11,341 bases of DNA from Candidatus Hydrogenedentota bacterium (GTDB taxonomy: Bacteria > Hydrogenedentota > Hydrogenedentia > Hydrogenedentales > SLHB01), in the NCBI GenBank assembly GCA_023384315.1, contig JAHDWY010000061.1, positions 1-11,341 of the forward strand, read 5' to 3'. Of the stretch, positions 1-7,565 are shown in pieces (position 1 is the first letter of the stretch; each line of letters begins with the position of its first letter). Made by a program: the position numbers and the translations under genes. The notes under the pieces were generated by a model. The model saw only the letters and a list, made by a program, of their open reading frames with translations. It did not search any database and was not told the origin of the DNA.

Positions 1-57
1 ACCGAGGGCAACCACGGGCTTGTCTGAGGGCGTACTGCACGGCCCCAGAGTCGAAGG

Positions 58-1539
58 TCAGTCCGAGGGGACTCGGCGCGGAAGTGGTTCTTCGACCGGC
101 TTGAGCGTAATGAGTACTGTAAATGCCGCAGTCATGGCTACAAAAACATACCCCTGCGCATAGAGAAGGCGTGGCATCGCGAGACATGCAATCATCTGGC
201 CACAGTATGCGGCCGCTATCCCGCGCATCAGGCATCGCTGCCGCCAGTCCGCCAGCGCGGTCAATCTGCGGCACATTTCCACAAAGATGCCCCCGAACCC
301 GAGCAGCACGAGCATCGCCCCAAACACGCCGCCTTTGAAGAGGTAGTACATCCAGGTGTTGTGAACCGTCTGGTATTCCGTCTGGGCATAGGCGATCTGA
401 CTGGTCTTTGACGCCAACCCCAACGCTTCGAAGGTACTGCCCATGCCGGCGCCGATGCCGGGGTGCCGTTGAAAGGCGCGGTAGGCGCCTTCCATTTCGA
501 CGAACCGGGCGCGGATCGAGGTACCCAGCGCGGGGACCGCGTCCGCCAGCAGATCGCCGGCCGGTCCCGCCACCAATACCAGGGCCGCGACGAGCGCGAA
601 CACCCCCAATCCCGCCACGGCGGCGCGGGTTTGCCATCCGGGAAGGGCCAGCCACGCCAGGATCGCCAGCGACACGAAGGCGGAAACATAGGCCGTGCGC
701 ATGAAGGTGATGGCAATCGCGAAGGCAAACAGCGCGATGCACGCCATGAGGTAGGCGCGCCGCCGCATGGAAACCCCCTGTCCGATGGCGAAACTCGCGA
801 GCACGGTCAGCGTCACTTCGTAGTAGACGTGGCCCGAGGGTCGAACGGACTGGACCAGCCTTCCCGCAAGTTGGCGCGGCACGTATTCGCCCCACACATT
901 CTGAACGTTGATCACGTGGCCGGTCACGAAGGTATAGAGAAAGTACGCGATGGCTATCGTGGCCACTGTCATCGTGACGACGAAGAACGCGCGAACATAG
1001 AGGGAGAGATCGGCCTCGCGCGCCAGAAAGACGAGCACCACGTAGCTTGCCAGGGCGCACGGATTGCGCATCTCGGCGATGATGAGATGCAGGTCGTATT
1101 GATGCAGAATTCCGACAACGGTGACCTGGACGAAATAGAAGCCGAGCATGAGGACGAAGAAGTGGATGGGGTCCGCAATCGGCCGCGCCCGGCCCTGCAA
1201 CAGCTTCACCGTTCCGTGGGCAAGTAACCCGAACAAGAGCAACTCGCGGGGGTGCCATTCCACACCGCCTGCATGCACCGTCGCGAACGAGCGCATCTGG
1301 TGGGTGAATCCCATAAAGAGAATAAAGATCAAGATCACCCAACGCGAAGGGGCGAAGACGAACGCGGTGCCCAGGACTAACGCGGCGGCAAGAATCAGTG
1401 CGGGCACAGGCCCCAGCGCGCACACGGCCACGACAACCAGCGAGACCAGGATGATCTGCTGACCAAGGAGATCGCGCTCCGTCGCGGGAAATAGCACGGT
1501 TCGCAAGGTCTGCTGTAAAAGATTGCTGCGTGCGGCCAC
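58..1539 (-). CDS. O-antigen ligase / Wzy-type polymerase-like membrane protein
   Basis: This 493-residue, very hydrophobic protein looks like the O-antigen ligase / polymerase (Wzy_C, WaaL-like) superfamily, which joins undecaprenyl-linked glycans to each other or to an acceptor on the outer face of the inner membrane. About ten to twelve membrane segments alternate with short loops. Family-like features are an Arg (R281) in a helix reading TFMRTAY, a periplasmic loop with HPGIGAGMG at 359-367, and HNTW at 393-396 just before a GG-containing helix. The start is GTG at 1539. The Shine-Dalgarno there is weak (a GTGAGA-like stretch), and no better in-frame ATG lies near. It is transcribed away from the SGNH hydrolase and sits beside a flippase and a Wzz-like gene, which fits a Wzy pathway. 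Ligase and polymerase cannot be told apart from sequence, and a bicarbonate-transporter-like (IctB) relative is a less likely reading. Confidence 0.85.
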   Translation of the reverse strand: MAARSNLLQQTLRTVLFPATERDLLGQQIILVSLVVVAVCALGPVPALILAAALVLGTAFVFAPSRWVILIFILFMGFTHQMRSFATVHAGGVEWHPRELLLFGLLAHGTVKLLQGRARPIADPIHFFVLMLGFYFVQVTVVGILHQYDLHLIIAEMRNPCALASYVVLVFLAREADLSLYVRAFFVVTMTVATIAIAYFLYTFVTGHVINVQNVWGEYVPRQLAGRLVQSVRPSGHVYYEVTLTVLASFAIGQGVSMRRRAYLMACIALFAFAIAITFMRTAYVSAFVSLAILAWLALPGWQTRAAVAGLGVFALVAALVLVAGPAGDLLADAVPALGTSIRARFVEMEGAYRAFQRHPGIGAGMGSTFEALGLASKTSQIAYAQTEYQTVHNTWMYYLFKGGVFGAMLVLLGFGGIFVEMCRRLTALADWRQRCLMRGIAAAYCGQMIACLAMPRLLYAQGYVFVAMTAAFTVLITLKPVEEPLPRRVPSD

Positions 1540-1594
1540 GTGATTCGACTCGTCTCACTTCAAGTTGAGTTGCCTACGGGGTAAGCGAAGGGTA

Positions 1595-1623
1595 AGGCTA
1601 TCCGACCGATGGACATCATTCAA
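1595..1623 (-). promoter_or_regulatory. Weak sigma70-like promoter candidate for the ligase-like gene
   Basis: On the minus strand TTGAAT (1623-1618) lies 17 bp upstream of TAGCCT (1600-1595). The -35 is good but the -10 matches TATAAT at only three positions. Spacing and orientation suit the leftward gene starting at 1539, giving a leader of roughly 50 nt. This is inference from consensus only. Confidence 0.25.
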
Positions 1624-1647
1624 GAGGCGGGACGATGGAATGGGGTC

Positions 1648-1677
1648 TTGAGCCGTCGCAAGTTTGGAGGGCATACT
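1648..1677 (+). promoter_or_regulatory. Weak sigma70-like promoter candidate for the SGNH hydrolase operon
   Basis: TTGAGC (1648-1653) and CATACT (1672-1677) are separated by 18 bp and each matches four of six consensus bases. Transcription would begin near 1684, leaving about 28 nt before the ATG at 1712. If this promoter is used, the upstream TTG at 1664 cannot be the start codon. Confidence 0.3.
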
Positions 1678-1711
1678 CACACTCGGTTTATGGGAGCGCG
1701 CGGGGATTGAA

Positions 1712-3304
1712 ATGGCAAACGATGTCGAAAAGCGCAGATTCTCCTGGAAGCGAGCGCTGAGGGACAGCGGAATAATCATTGCGATTACGGTCGCCCTGGC
1801 CGGTGGTGTCGAGCTAGCGGCGCGGATGGCGGTTGCGCCGCCGGAGGAAGATATTCACGACCGGGTGGAGAAGTTCGATGTCGCCCCAAAGGAACCGGGA
1901 ACGTTTCGAATTCTGACCTACGGGGGTTCGACCACCGCGGGGTATCCACGGCCCGAACTGGGATTTGCGATGCAGCTCGAGTCCGCGTTGCGCCGTTCGC
2001 GTCCCGAAACGCCGGTGGAAGTCATCAACCTCGGATACTCCGGCAAGTCGTCGGTCTACGTCCGGGCGATGGTCGGACGGGCGGGAGAACACGATCCGGA
2101 CTTGCTGGTGGTCTTGTCCGGGCACAACGAGTACCTGAATCGAACCGGCGAGGATCAATCTTTTACCGGGAAGCTGGCCAGGGCGGCAGGCCGTCTCGCG
2201 ATCGTTCGATTCGCAACAGAGAAGTTGCGCGCCAACGCACCCGAACCGCTGAGCCCGGACTACTTCTTGCCGGAACAGGTGGTGCCCTATGATCGGTCCT
2301 CCCCCTGGTATGCGGGCCGCATCGCCAATCACAGGGCCAATCTGAAGGCGGTGGCCGATTGGGCACGGTCGCATGATGTGCCGGTCATTTTCTGTACGCC
2401 ACCCGCGAACCTGGCGGAGTGGCCGCCCATCTACCGGCGCATCGACCGGCACGTCAGCAATCCGAACTACTACGAAGACCTGGCGCGCGTGAATGCGTTA
2501 CGAGCCGAAGGCCGGAACGAGGACGCCCTGACTGCGATCGATAAGGTCATTGCGGACTATGGCGAGGATGCCATGTTCGCCTATCTCCGGGCCTACGCGT
2601 GCCGCGATCTTGGCCGACTGGACGAGGCGTACAAACTCTACTGGCGCGCCATTGAGCTGGACCCCTTTCCGCAGCGCGTGCTGCCGGTGATGAACGAACA
2701 CATTCGCGCGTTGCGCGATGAAGCGAATGGCGTGTACATTGCTGACGTGGCGGCGGCGTTTGAGGCCGAATCGGAAAACCGGTTCACGGGGTTGCGCCTG
2801 ATCGGCGACAACGTGCACCCCACGCTCGCAGGACACGCGCTCGTCGCGCGCGAAATCGTTCGCGTCATGGCGGAGCATAACATCCTTTTGATGGGTCCGA
2901 CCGTACCTGAAATCACGGCATCCCCCGAAGACTGGCTCCAGGCGTTCATGGACGAAATCCCGAGTCCGAGCCAGAAGAAGTGGCTGAACATGAAGGTCGC
3001 CCAGTTTTACAGCAACTATTGCCAAAAGTATCCCTTCTTCTACTTCGAACTTGCGCTCAAGTACCAGTTGGAGGCGCTAGAACGTGCCAAGGAACTCAAG
3101 CAAGATAATTGGGGGATCTACGGGGAATTGGGTACGCTCCTCATCATGAATGGACGAATCGAGGAAGGCGTCGAGCAGTTGCGCCACGCCACGGCGCTGA
3201 AAGGTTCGCCCCTCGACCCCGACGATCACGGCTCGGTGAACTGGATACCCGAGGCGTTGGAATGGGCCGGGACTACATTGGAGTCGCTGAATGCGGAATC
3301 CTAG
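1712..3304 (+). CDS. Membrane-anchored SGNH/GDSL hydrolase with TPR-like repeats
   Basis: This 530-residue protein has a basic N-terminus and one membrane segment at about 19-35, so the rest is probably periplasmic. The SGNH catalytic set is complete. GGSTT carries the nucleophile Ser73 (block I), NLGYSG carries Gly108 (block II), SGHNE carries Asn139 (block III), and DNVH carries Asp366 and His369 (block V). Between blocks III and V, at about 260-316, lies a helical TPR-like pair rich in the usual G/A/Y positions. A second TPR-like stretch follows at about 465-505. SGNH enzymes hydrolyse or transfer ester groups such as O-acetyl. In this locus a polysaccharide or glycolipid ester is the natural guess, but the substrate is not shown. 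ATG 1712 was chosen because GGGGA sits 5-6 nt upstream; a TTG at 1664 is the alternative. The gene ends 30 bp before the glycosyltransferase. Confidence 0.86.
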   Translation: MANDVEKRRFSWKRALRDSGIIIAITVALAGGVELAARMAVAPPEEDIHDRVEKFDVAPKEPGTFRILTYGGSTTAGYPRPELGFAMQLESALRRSRPETPVEVINLGYSGKSSVYVRAMVGRAGEHDPDLLVVLSGHNEYLNRTGEDQSFTGKLARAAGRLAIVRFATEKLRANAPEPLSPDYFLPEQVVPYDRSSPWYAGRIANHRANLKAVADWARSHDVPVIFCTPPANLAEWPPIYRRIDRHVSNPNYYEDLARVNALRAEGRNEDALTAIDKVIADYGEDAMFAYLRAYACRDLGRLDEAYKLYWRAIELDPFPQRVLPVMNEHIRALRDEANGVYIADVAAAFEAESENRFTGLRLIGDNVHPTLAGHALVAREIVRVMAEHNILLMGPTVPEITASPEDWLQAFMDEIPSPSQKKWLNMKVAQFYSNYCQKYPFFYFELALKYQLEALERAKELKQDNWGIYGELGTLLIMNGRIEEGVEQLRHATALKGSPLDPDDHGSVNWIPEALEWAGTTLESLNAES

Positions 3305-3334
3305 TCCGTTTCCCGCACTGCCCGGAGCCGTCGC

Positions 3335-4459
3335 ATGATCGTTGGGATTGACGCGCGAGCCGCGAATGTCACGACGCCGCTGGGCGTGGGGGTCTACTGC
3401 CAGGAACTCATCCGCGCCATGGCCGCGATACCGGATGCGCCGAGTCTCCGTCTTTATTTGGACGCCGAGCCGTGTCCTGATTTTCCGGTCGAACGAGAGC
3501 AGGCGGACATTCGAATTCTGCCGCGGGGTTTCGCGTGGACGACGCTTCGGTTGGCGCGAGAACTGCGCCGCGAGCCGCCGGACGTCTTTTTCGCACCGGT
3601 TATGCAGGTGCCCTTCGGCGTGCCATGCCCGGTCGTCACAACGTCTCACGGTCTGCCATTCCAGAAATATGGGGCATCGCCGAATCTGCTGCGGCGGGTG
3701 TGGGCTGCCTTGCGTACGCTACTGATCCTGTGGCGTTGTAACCGCATTATCGCCATCAGCGACAGCATGAAGGCCGATATGGTGAACGTACTGCGTACTG
3801 CCGGGGATCGTGTTGCGGTCATACCCCACGGGTGTTCGCCGGGGTTCCGCCCCGATTTGGATCCCGGCGCCGTTGCGCGGGTGCGTGAACGATACGAACT
3901 CCCTGAGCGGTATGTTCTTTATTGCGGTCGCATCGGCATGCACAAGAACCTCGTTCGCCTGATCGACGCGTTCACCGCGGTGCGGACCCGGCATCCCGAT
4001 CTCCAGTGCCAACTCATCCTCGCCGGGTCGACGCAGCTTGATTCCGCACCAATTCGGGCGGCAGCGGAACGCTCGGCCATGAAGGACGACATTCGGTTCA
4101 TCGGCTATGTAGATCGACGCGATTTGCCCGCACTCATGGCCGGCGCGCAGGCGCTCGCGCTCGTGTCGCATTGGGAATCGTTCGGCATGCCCGCCCTCGA
4201 AGCGATGGCTTCCGGTACGCCGGTCGTCGCCGCCAACTGCGGCGCCCTGCCGGAAGTGTGCGGCGACGCCGCCGTGCTGGTGGATCCGTCCGATACGAAA
4301 GCTATCGAATTTGGACTGGAACGACTGCTCACTGACGAGGCGTACCGACTCGGTCTGCGAGACCGCGGCCTGCAACGCGCCGCGGAGTTCTCCTGGGGAC
4401 GAACCGGGCGAGAAACCCTGCGAGTTATTAGGACCGAGGGCGAGGACACCGCGCCGTAG
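3335..4459 (+). CDS. Family 4 (GT-B fold) glycosyltransferase
   Basis: This 374-residue soluble protein has the two-domain layout of GT4 retaining glycosyltransferases, which move a sugar from a nucleotide donor to a lipid-linked or glycan acceptor at the cytoplasmic face of the membrane. The N-terminus reads GIDARA followed by a GVGVY glycine turn, and a TSHGLPF segment lies in the acceptor domain. The C-terminal donor domain begins with YCGRIGMHKNL and contains the E-x7-E motif with Glu281 and Glu289 (WESFGMPALE), then SGTPVVA. Length is normal for the family. ATG 3335 follows GGAG by 7 nt and is 30 bp downstream of the SGNH hydrolase stop, so the two are probably cotranscribed. Donor sugar and linkage cannot be read from the sequence; mannosyl- or glucosyl-transferases share this pattern. 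Confidence 0.94.
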   Translation: MIVGIDARAANVTTPLGVGVYCQELIRAMAAIPDAPSLRLYLDAEPCPDFPVEREQADIRILPRGFAWTTLRLARELRREPPDVFFAPVMQVPFGVPCPVVTTSHGLPFQKYGASPNLLRRVWAALRTLLILWRCNRIIAISDSMKADMVNVLRTAGDRVAVIPHGCSPGFRPDLDPGAVARVRERYELPERYVLYCGRIGMHKNLVRLIDAFTAVRTRHPDLQCQLILAGSTQLDSAPIRAAAERSAMKDDIRFIGYVDRRDLPALMAGAQALALVSHWESFGMPALEAMASGTPVVAANCGALPEVCGDAAVLVDPSDTKAIEFGLERLLTDEAYRLGLRDRGLQRAAEFSWGRTGRETLRVIRTEGEDTAP

Positions 4460-4480
4460 CCAATCGTTCATTGCTCCGTG

Positions 4481-4497
4481 CCTGACGGAACGTCAGG
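4481..4497. terminator. Possible bidirectional terminator hairpin between convergent operons
   Basis: CCTGACG (4481-4487) and CGTCAGG (4491-4497) form a perfect 7-bp stem with a GAA loop. It sits in the 43-bp gap between the stops of two genes that converge, where a shared terminator is expected. Neither side has a strong T-run, so intrinsic termination would be weak; it may instead be a transcript-end stabilising hairpin. Confidence 0.45.
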
Positions 4498-4502
4498 ATC
4501 GG

Positions 4503-5984
4503 TCAATCGTTGGCAATTCGAGGACTGCCTGACCTCGACCGAACCGGTATGAGCAGGCGCGCCAGATGCACGAGTTGCCCGACGGACACGAGCGATACAG
4601 CGAAACTCGCTGCCACAAAAACGATCAGGGCGCCAGCCCGCCAACCGAATGCCGGAAACGACTGTCCGAGCGCAAGGCAACCGGCCATTACGGCGTGTGC
4701 CATGGTCACTCGACCAAGCTGAAGGCGCATCCCGTTTCGATGGGCCCAGAACCCCTGGATCCCTGCGGTGACGGCCATGGTGCACAAGTATGCGACGCCG
4801 GCACCGAATATCCCGTAGCGGGGAATGAGGGCGAGATTGGCGGTCACGCTGAACACCCCCGAGACCAGATTTGCCCACGCGACCAGACCCGGTTTTCCCA
4901 GCGCGATAAGCGACTGACCAAAGATCCCGCTTTGGATGGCGAGGCAAGTACCGGTCATCAGCAGCCACAGCACCGTCAACGATGGCAGGTATTTCTCGGA
5001 GAAGAGCAAGACGATGAGGGGGCGCTCGATCACGAGTATGGCGAGTACGCTGGTGTAACCGAGGAACAAGATTAGGGCGAGCGTCTTGTTGAGAAGTCTC
5101 GCGGCGCCTTCCGTGTCTCCCTCGGCGACCCGCGCGGAAATTCCAGGAAGATACGGTACGAGCGTCGAAACGAGAATTCGTGTGTACATGTTGGGCAGGC
5201 GCTTGGCCATTTCGTAGTACGCCACGACGACCGGATTGCCCAGGAGCAGGGCGACCAAAAAGGTGTCAAATCGCTGTGTGGTAAAGGCCATGAGATTGTT
5301 TACATACAGCGGTTTGCTGAACTGGACGGCGTCAACGTAGGCGCGGGCGCAATGCCGCAGAGATGCCTTGGGAAGGGCAAACGCGCCCAGCCACACCGCG
5401 GCGACGGTGTATGCGGTCAGCGTGCAGAGGGCGAGGGTCAGCAATCCGCCGTCGAGCCAGCCGATGAAGAGCGCGACGAGTGAGACATTGACGAACGCGC
5501 CCCAGACTTGCGCGGCGGCGCGGGGTCCGAACCGGTTCATGCCGGCCATGGCGGCCAGGGCCGTGTCCCGCTGCGTGGCGACGAAAAAGAAGGGCGGCAA
5601 TAGCCACAGGTAAGGAAACAGGCGCGTCCAGTTCTCGTTTACGGAGATGGCGGCGGGATCGCGAATGAGGAGCCAGGCGGCGAAAACCGCCGCGCAGATG
5701 GCAGTCGAGACAAATACTTGAAACAGCAGAATCGACGCGCCGAGCGACCGGCGCTCCTCTTCGGGCGCGGCGGCGAGGATGCGGGGCAAGGCGGAGTGGA
5801 GCCCGAAGGTAGTCAGCAGCACGAGGCAGTCGCTGCACAGGATGAGCAACCAGAAGGTCCCGATGTCGGATTCGGGGAGGACGCGCCCGAAGATGACGGC
5901 GGCGCCGAGTTGCCCCGCCATCGACAGGATCATGCCGGCCCCGGAAAGAAAGGCCCCTCGAACCAAGGTTCGGCCGCTGGTCAT
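4503..5984 (-). CDS. Wzx-like polysaccharide flippase (MOP superfamily)
   Basis: This 493-residue protein has about 12-14 evenly spaced membrane helices and the look of the polysaccharide transporter branch of the MOP superfamily. These proteins flip undecaprenyl-pyrophosphate-linked repeat units from the cytoplasmic to the periplasmic face of the inner membrane. The N-terminus is typical: a short basic lead, a helix rich in G/A/M, then GRVLPESDIGTFWLL, the loop seen in Wzx/RfbX proteins. Short basic loops such as KRLPNMYTRI lie mid-protein. The start ATG at 5984 is preceded on the minus strand by AGGGGAG (around 6001-5994) at about 10 nt. The gene follows the Wzz-like gene by 57 bp in the same direction, so they probably share the promoter near 7450. 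No frameshift or missing segment is apparent. The sugar substrate cannot be inferred. Confidence 0.93.
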   Translation of the reverse strand: MTSGRTLVRGAFLSGAGMILSMAGQLGAAVIFGRVLPESDIGTFWLLILCSDCLVLLTTFGLHSALPRILAAAPEEERRSLGASILLFQVFVSTAICAAVFAAWLLIRDPAAISVNENWTRLFPYLWLLPPFFFVATQRDTALAAMAGMNRFGPRAAAQVWGAFVNVSLVALFIGWLDGGLLTLALCTLTAYTVAAVWLGAFALPKASLRHCARAYVDAVQFSKPLYVNNLMAFTTQRFDTFLVALLLGNPVVVAYYEMAKRLPNMYTRILVSTLVPYLPGISARVAEGDTEGAARLLNKTLALILFLGYTSVLAILVIERPLIVLLFSEKYLPSLTVLWLLMTGTCLAIQSGIFGQSLIALGKPGLVAWANLVSGVFSVTANLALIPRYGIFGAGVAYLCTMAVTAGIQGFWAHRNGMRLQLGRVTMAHAVMAGCLALGQSFPAFGWRAGALIVFVAASFAVSLVSVGQLVHLARLLIPVRSRSGSPRIAND

Positions 5985-6041
5985 GCCCAGGAATCTCCCC
6001 TATACCGGCGCGGCGCGTGCGCGATACGAAAGCGACGCGGA

Positions 6042-7394
6042 TTAGGCCGTCTTGCCGGTCGCTTCCGGCACGGCCGAATCCAGGAACGCAGCAAGCCGCC
6101 GGATCGATAGCAGAGCGAAGAAATGTATCGGCGCCACGAGCGCGCCAAGAAACGCGGCCGTCAGTACCATCACACTGCGATGCGGTCCGATCTTGGTTTC
6201 CGGAGGAACGTCGTTGAAGGCTACTTTCAGGTCGGACTCCGTTTCGGCCTCGGCCACGCGCGCGGCCTCGAGGTTCTCCGCGATCCGCTGGTACTGTTGT
6301 TCAGAGACGGTTCTGCGGCGCATGAGTTCGGCGCGAACGCGCTTCTGTTCCGCGAGATTCTGCTGCAACTGCGTCGCCTCCGTCCGCAGTCGCTCCAGGG
6401 CCGCGGCGCCGGCCTCCTGCTTCTTAATCAGGCCCGATACCATCGATTGGAGTGCGCTCGTTTTCTCACGAAGGGTCACAAAGACCTGATTAATTACCTC
6501 CGATTCCAGTACGTCAGACGAGTCAGGATTCCCCTTGCCAGCGGCCTCCATCAACCAATACGCTTCGTCGGAAGGCGCCTTGCGCAGGGTGGTCTTTTCG
6601 CTCGTTGATTGGAGGTCCGTGTCCAGCGCGGCCAATTCCGCCTGATGGCTTTCAATGTCGGTGTTCAGGCGCACCTGATCCAGTTCATACTCCGTGATGA
6701 CCTTCTGGACTTCCTGGAGCCGCAGCGTCATGGACTCGATGTCCCACTGAGCTTCGTGCTCCTCAATCAGCGCCTCAATGATTTCGAGTTGTTCGTTCAC
6801 CTGCTCGAACCGGCCCTGGAGAAACTCCAGCGATCCGGCTTTTCCTTTGATACCCACTTCTTGGGACAAGGCAATGGCCAGCGTGGCCCATTCGTTCGCC
6901 ATGGCGGCGGCGATGTCGGGGTCGGTGGCGCGGTACGACAGCGTGATAAGGGGTACGTACTCCACGTCGTAGGCAGTCTGCTTGAGGATCTCCGTGCGCA
7001 GCGTCATGGATTTTCGCACATCTTCCAGCGGAACTTCGGTATCCTCGTCGCGCTCCGTATTCAGCACGGTCAGCCGGTCGCGAAGCTGTTTCACCATCTC
7101 GTTGTTACGCAGCAGGATTTCGTAACCACGCACACTCAACGGGCGGCCCATCAGGAATCCGATGCGCGCAGCAGGGTTGTCCTCGATCGGTTGCTCACTC
7201 CGCCAAACGGCCTGCCCCAACGGTAAAGGCGCAATGAGCAGCCCGCTATCGGCCGCGTATTCGTTGTCCAGGGTGAGCGAATACAAGGCGGTAATCACGC
7301 CTGCAAACAGGCCGAAGAGGACCGTCCGGCGCACGACCTTCACAATCGTAGCGAGACCTGGATCGGTTCTGGCTTGGTTCTTCATTGATACCAT
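6042..7394 (-). CDS. Wzz/GumC-like polysaccharide chain-length (co-polymerase) protein
   Basis: This 450-residue protein has the polysaccharide co-polymerase layout: a membrane helix at about 24-42, a long periplasmic domain, and a second helix at about 407-430. The periplasmic part starts with a Wzz-type segment (about 45-180) and continues as a long, charged, Q/E/L-rich coiled coil (about 190-390). Just before the second helix is a proline-containing stretch, with P397, P398 and P404, as in Wzz/GumC proteins. No Walker motifs or tyrosine-rich tail follow, so it lacks the BY-kinase domain of Wzc. Its role would be to set polymer length with the Wzy-like protein. The first ATG (7394) lies 4 nt after AGGGGAG; a second in-frame ATG at 7385 is spaced less well. 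It is the first gene of the leftward operon with the flippase. Confidence 0.91.
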   Translation of the reverse strand: MVSMKNQARTDPGLATIVKVVRRTVLFGLFAGVITALYSLTLDNEYAADSGLLIAPLPLGQAVWRSEQPIEDNPAARIGFLMGRPLSVRGYEILLRNNEMVKQLRDRLTVLNTERDEDTEVPLEDVRKSMTLRTEILKQTAYDVEYVPLITLSYRATDPDIAAAMANEWATLAIALSQEVGIKGKAGSLEFLQGRFEQVNEQLEIIEALIEEHEAQWDIESMTLRLQEVQKVITEYELDQVRLNTDIESHQAELAALDTDLQSTSEKTTLRKAPSDEAYWLMEAAGKGNPDSSDVLESEVINQVFVTLREKTSALQSMVSGLIKKQEAGAAALERLRTEATQLQQNLAEQKRVRAELMRRRTVSEQQYQRIAENLEAARVAEAETESDLKVAFNDVPPETKIGPHRSVMVLTAAFLGALVAPIHFFALLSIRRLAAFLDSAVPEATGKTA

Positions 7395-7426
7395 GCGACT
7401 CCCCTGCCTTGGGCAATATCAACCCG

Positions 7427-7454
7427 CTGTCACAGTTTGCGTCGCGATTATAGT
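7427..7454 (+). promoter_or_regulatory. Possible rightward promoter for the ABC transporter operon
   Basis: CTGTCA (7427-7432) and TATAGT (7449-7454) are 16 bp apart, matching four and five of six consensus bases. The start would be near 7461, with a leader of about 105 nt before GTG 7566. The -10 overlaps the opposing -10 at 7447-7452, so polymerase could occupy only one orientation at a time. Confidence 0.38.
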
Positions 7455-7475
7455 GACGTGCTTCTGCCGGTGCAA
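7447..7475 (-). promoter_or_regulatory. Sigma70-type promoter for the Wzz-like/flippase operon
   Basis: On the minus strand TTGCAC (7475-7470) is followed after exactly 17 bp by a perfect TATAAT (7452-7447). Transcription would start near 7440, giving a leader of about 45 nt that includes the AGGGGAG ribosome-binding site before the ATG at 7394. The -35 matches only its first three bases, but the perfect -10 and ideal spacing make this the best promoter in the window. Confidence 0.62.
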
Positions 7476-7565
7476 ACGTTGGAGTTTGTCTTTCGGGCCA
7501 GTGTGCTGGCACTATATGCGGGAATATGCAACCACACGCGCAACGCGCATCGGAATTATCTGCCT

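Larger units (their letters stand above)
1540..1711. other. Divergent intergenic region, ligase-like gene / SGNH hydrolase
   Basis: This 172-bp spacer separates two genes transcribed in opposite directions, so it should hold a promoter for each. I see only weak sigma70-like candidates, listed separately. No convincing small gene lies here. A TTG at 1664 could extend the SGNH hydrolase by 16 residues, but the ATG at 1712 is better supported. Confidence 0.6.
7395..7565. other. Divergent intergenic region, Wzz-like gene / ABC transporter
   Basis: This 171-bp spacer separates the leftward polysaccharide operon from the rightward ABC operon. It contains a good minus-strand promoter and a weaker plus-strand one whose -10 elements overlap, both listed separately. 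The ABC reading frame stays open upstream to a TTG at 7437, but the residues before 7566 do not resemble an ABC ATPase N-terminus. Confidence 0.65.

Noticed and set aside
1..57. Possible start of another minus-strand gene at GTG 40
   Set aside because: A short frame (about 13 codons) runs off the left edge after a GGGG stretch, but it is too short to judge, so it is not annotated.
463..1227. Plus-strand open frame of 254 codons antisense to the ligase-like gene
   Set aside because: Its product is rich in charged and Gly/Arg residues with no domain or hydrophobic pattern, while the opposite frame gives a clear multi-helix membrane protein. It is a shadow frame of GC-rich coding sequence.
1554..1569. 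Imperfect dyad CTCACTT / AAGTTGAG just upstream of the ligase-like gene
   Set aside because: The symmetry has a bulge and is short; such dyads occur by chance, and no regulator gene is present to support an operator.
1664..1711. TTG start extending the SGNH hydrolase by 16 residues
   Set aside because: The extension adds no signal or domain, and ATG 1712 has a better-placed GGGGA. A promoter candidate also overlaps the extension.
7437..7565. N-terminal extension of the ABC ATPase from TTG 7437
   Set aside because: The 43 extra residues show no family similarity and cross the promoter elements of the divergent region.
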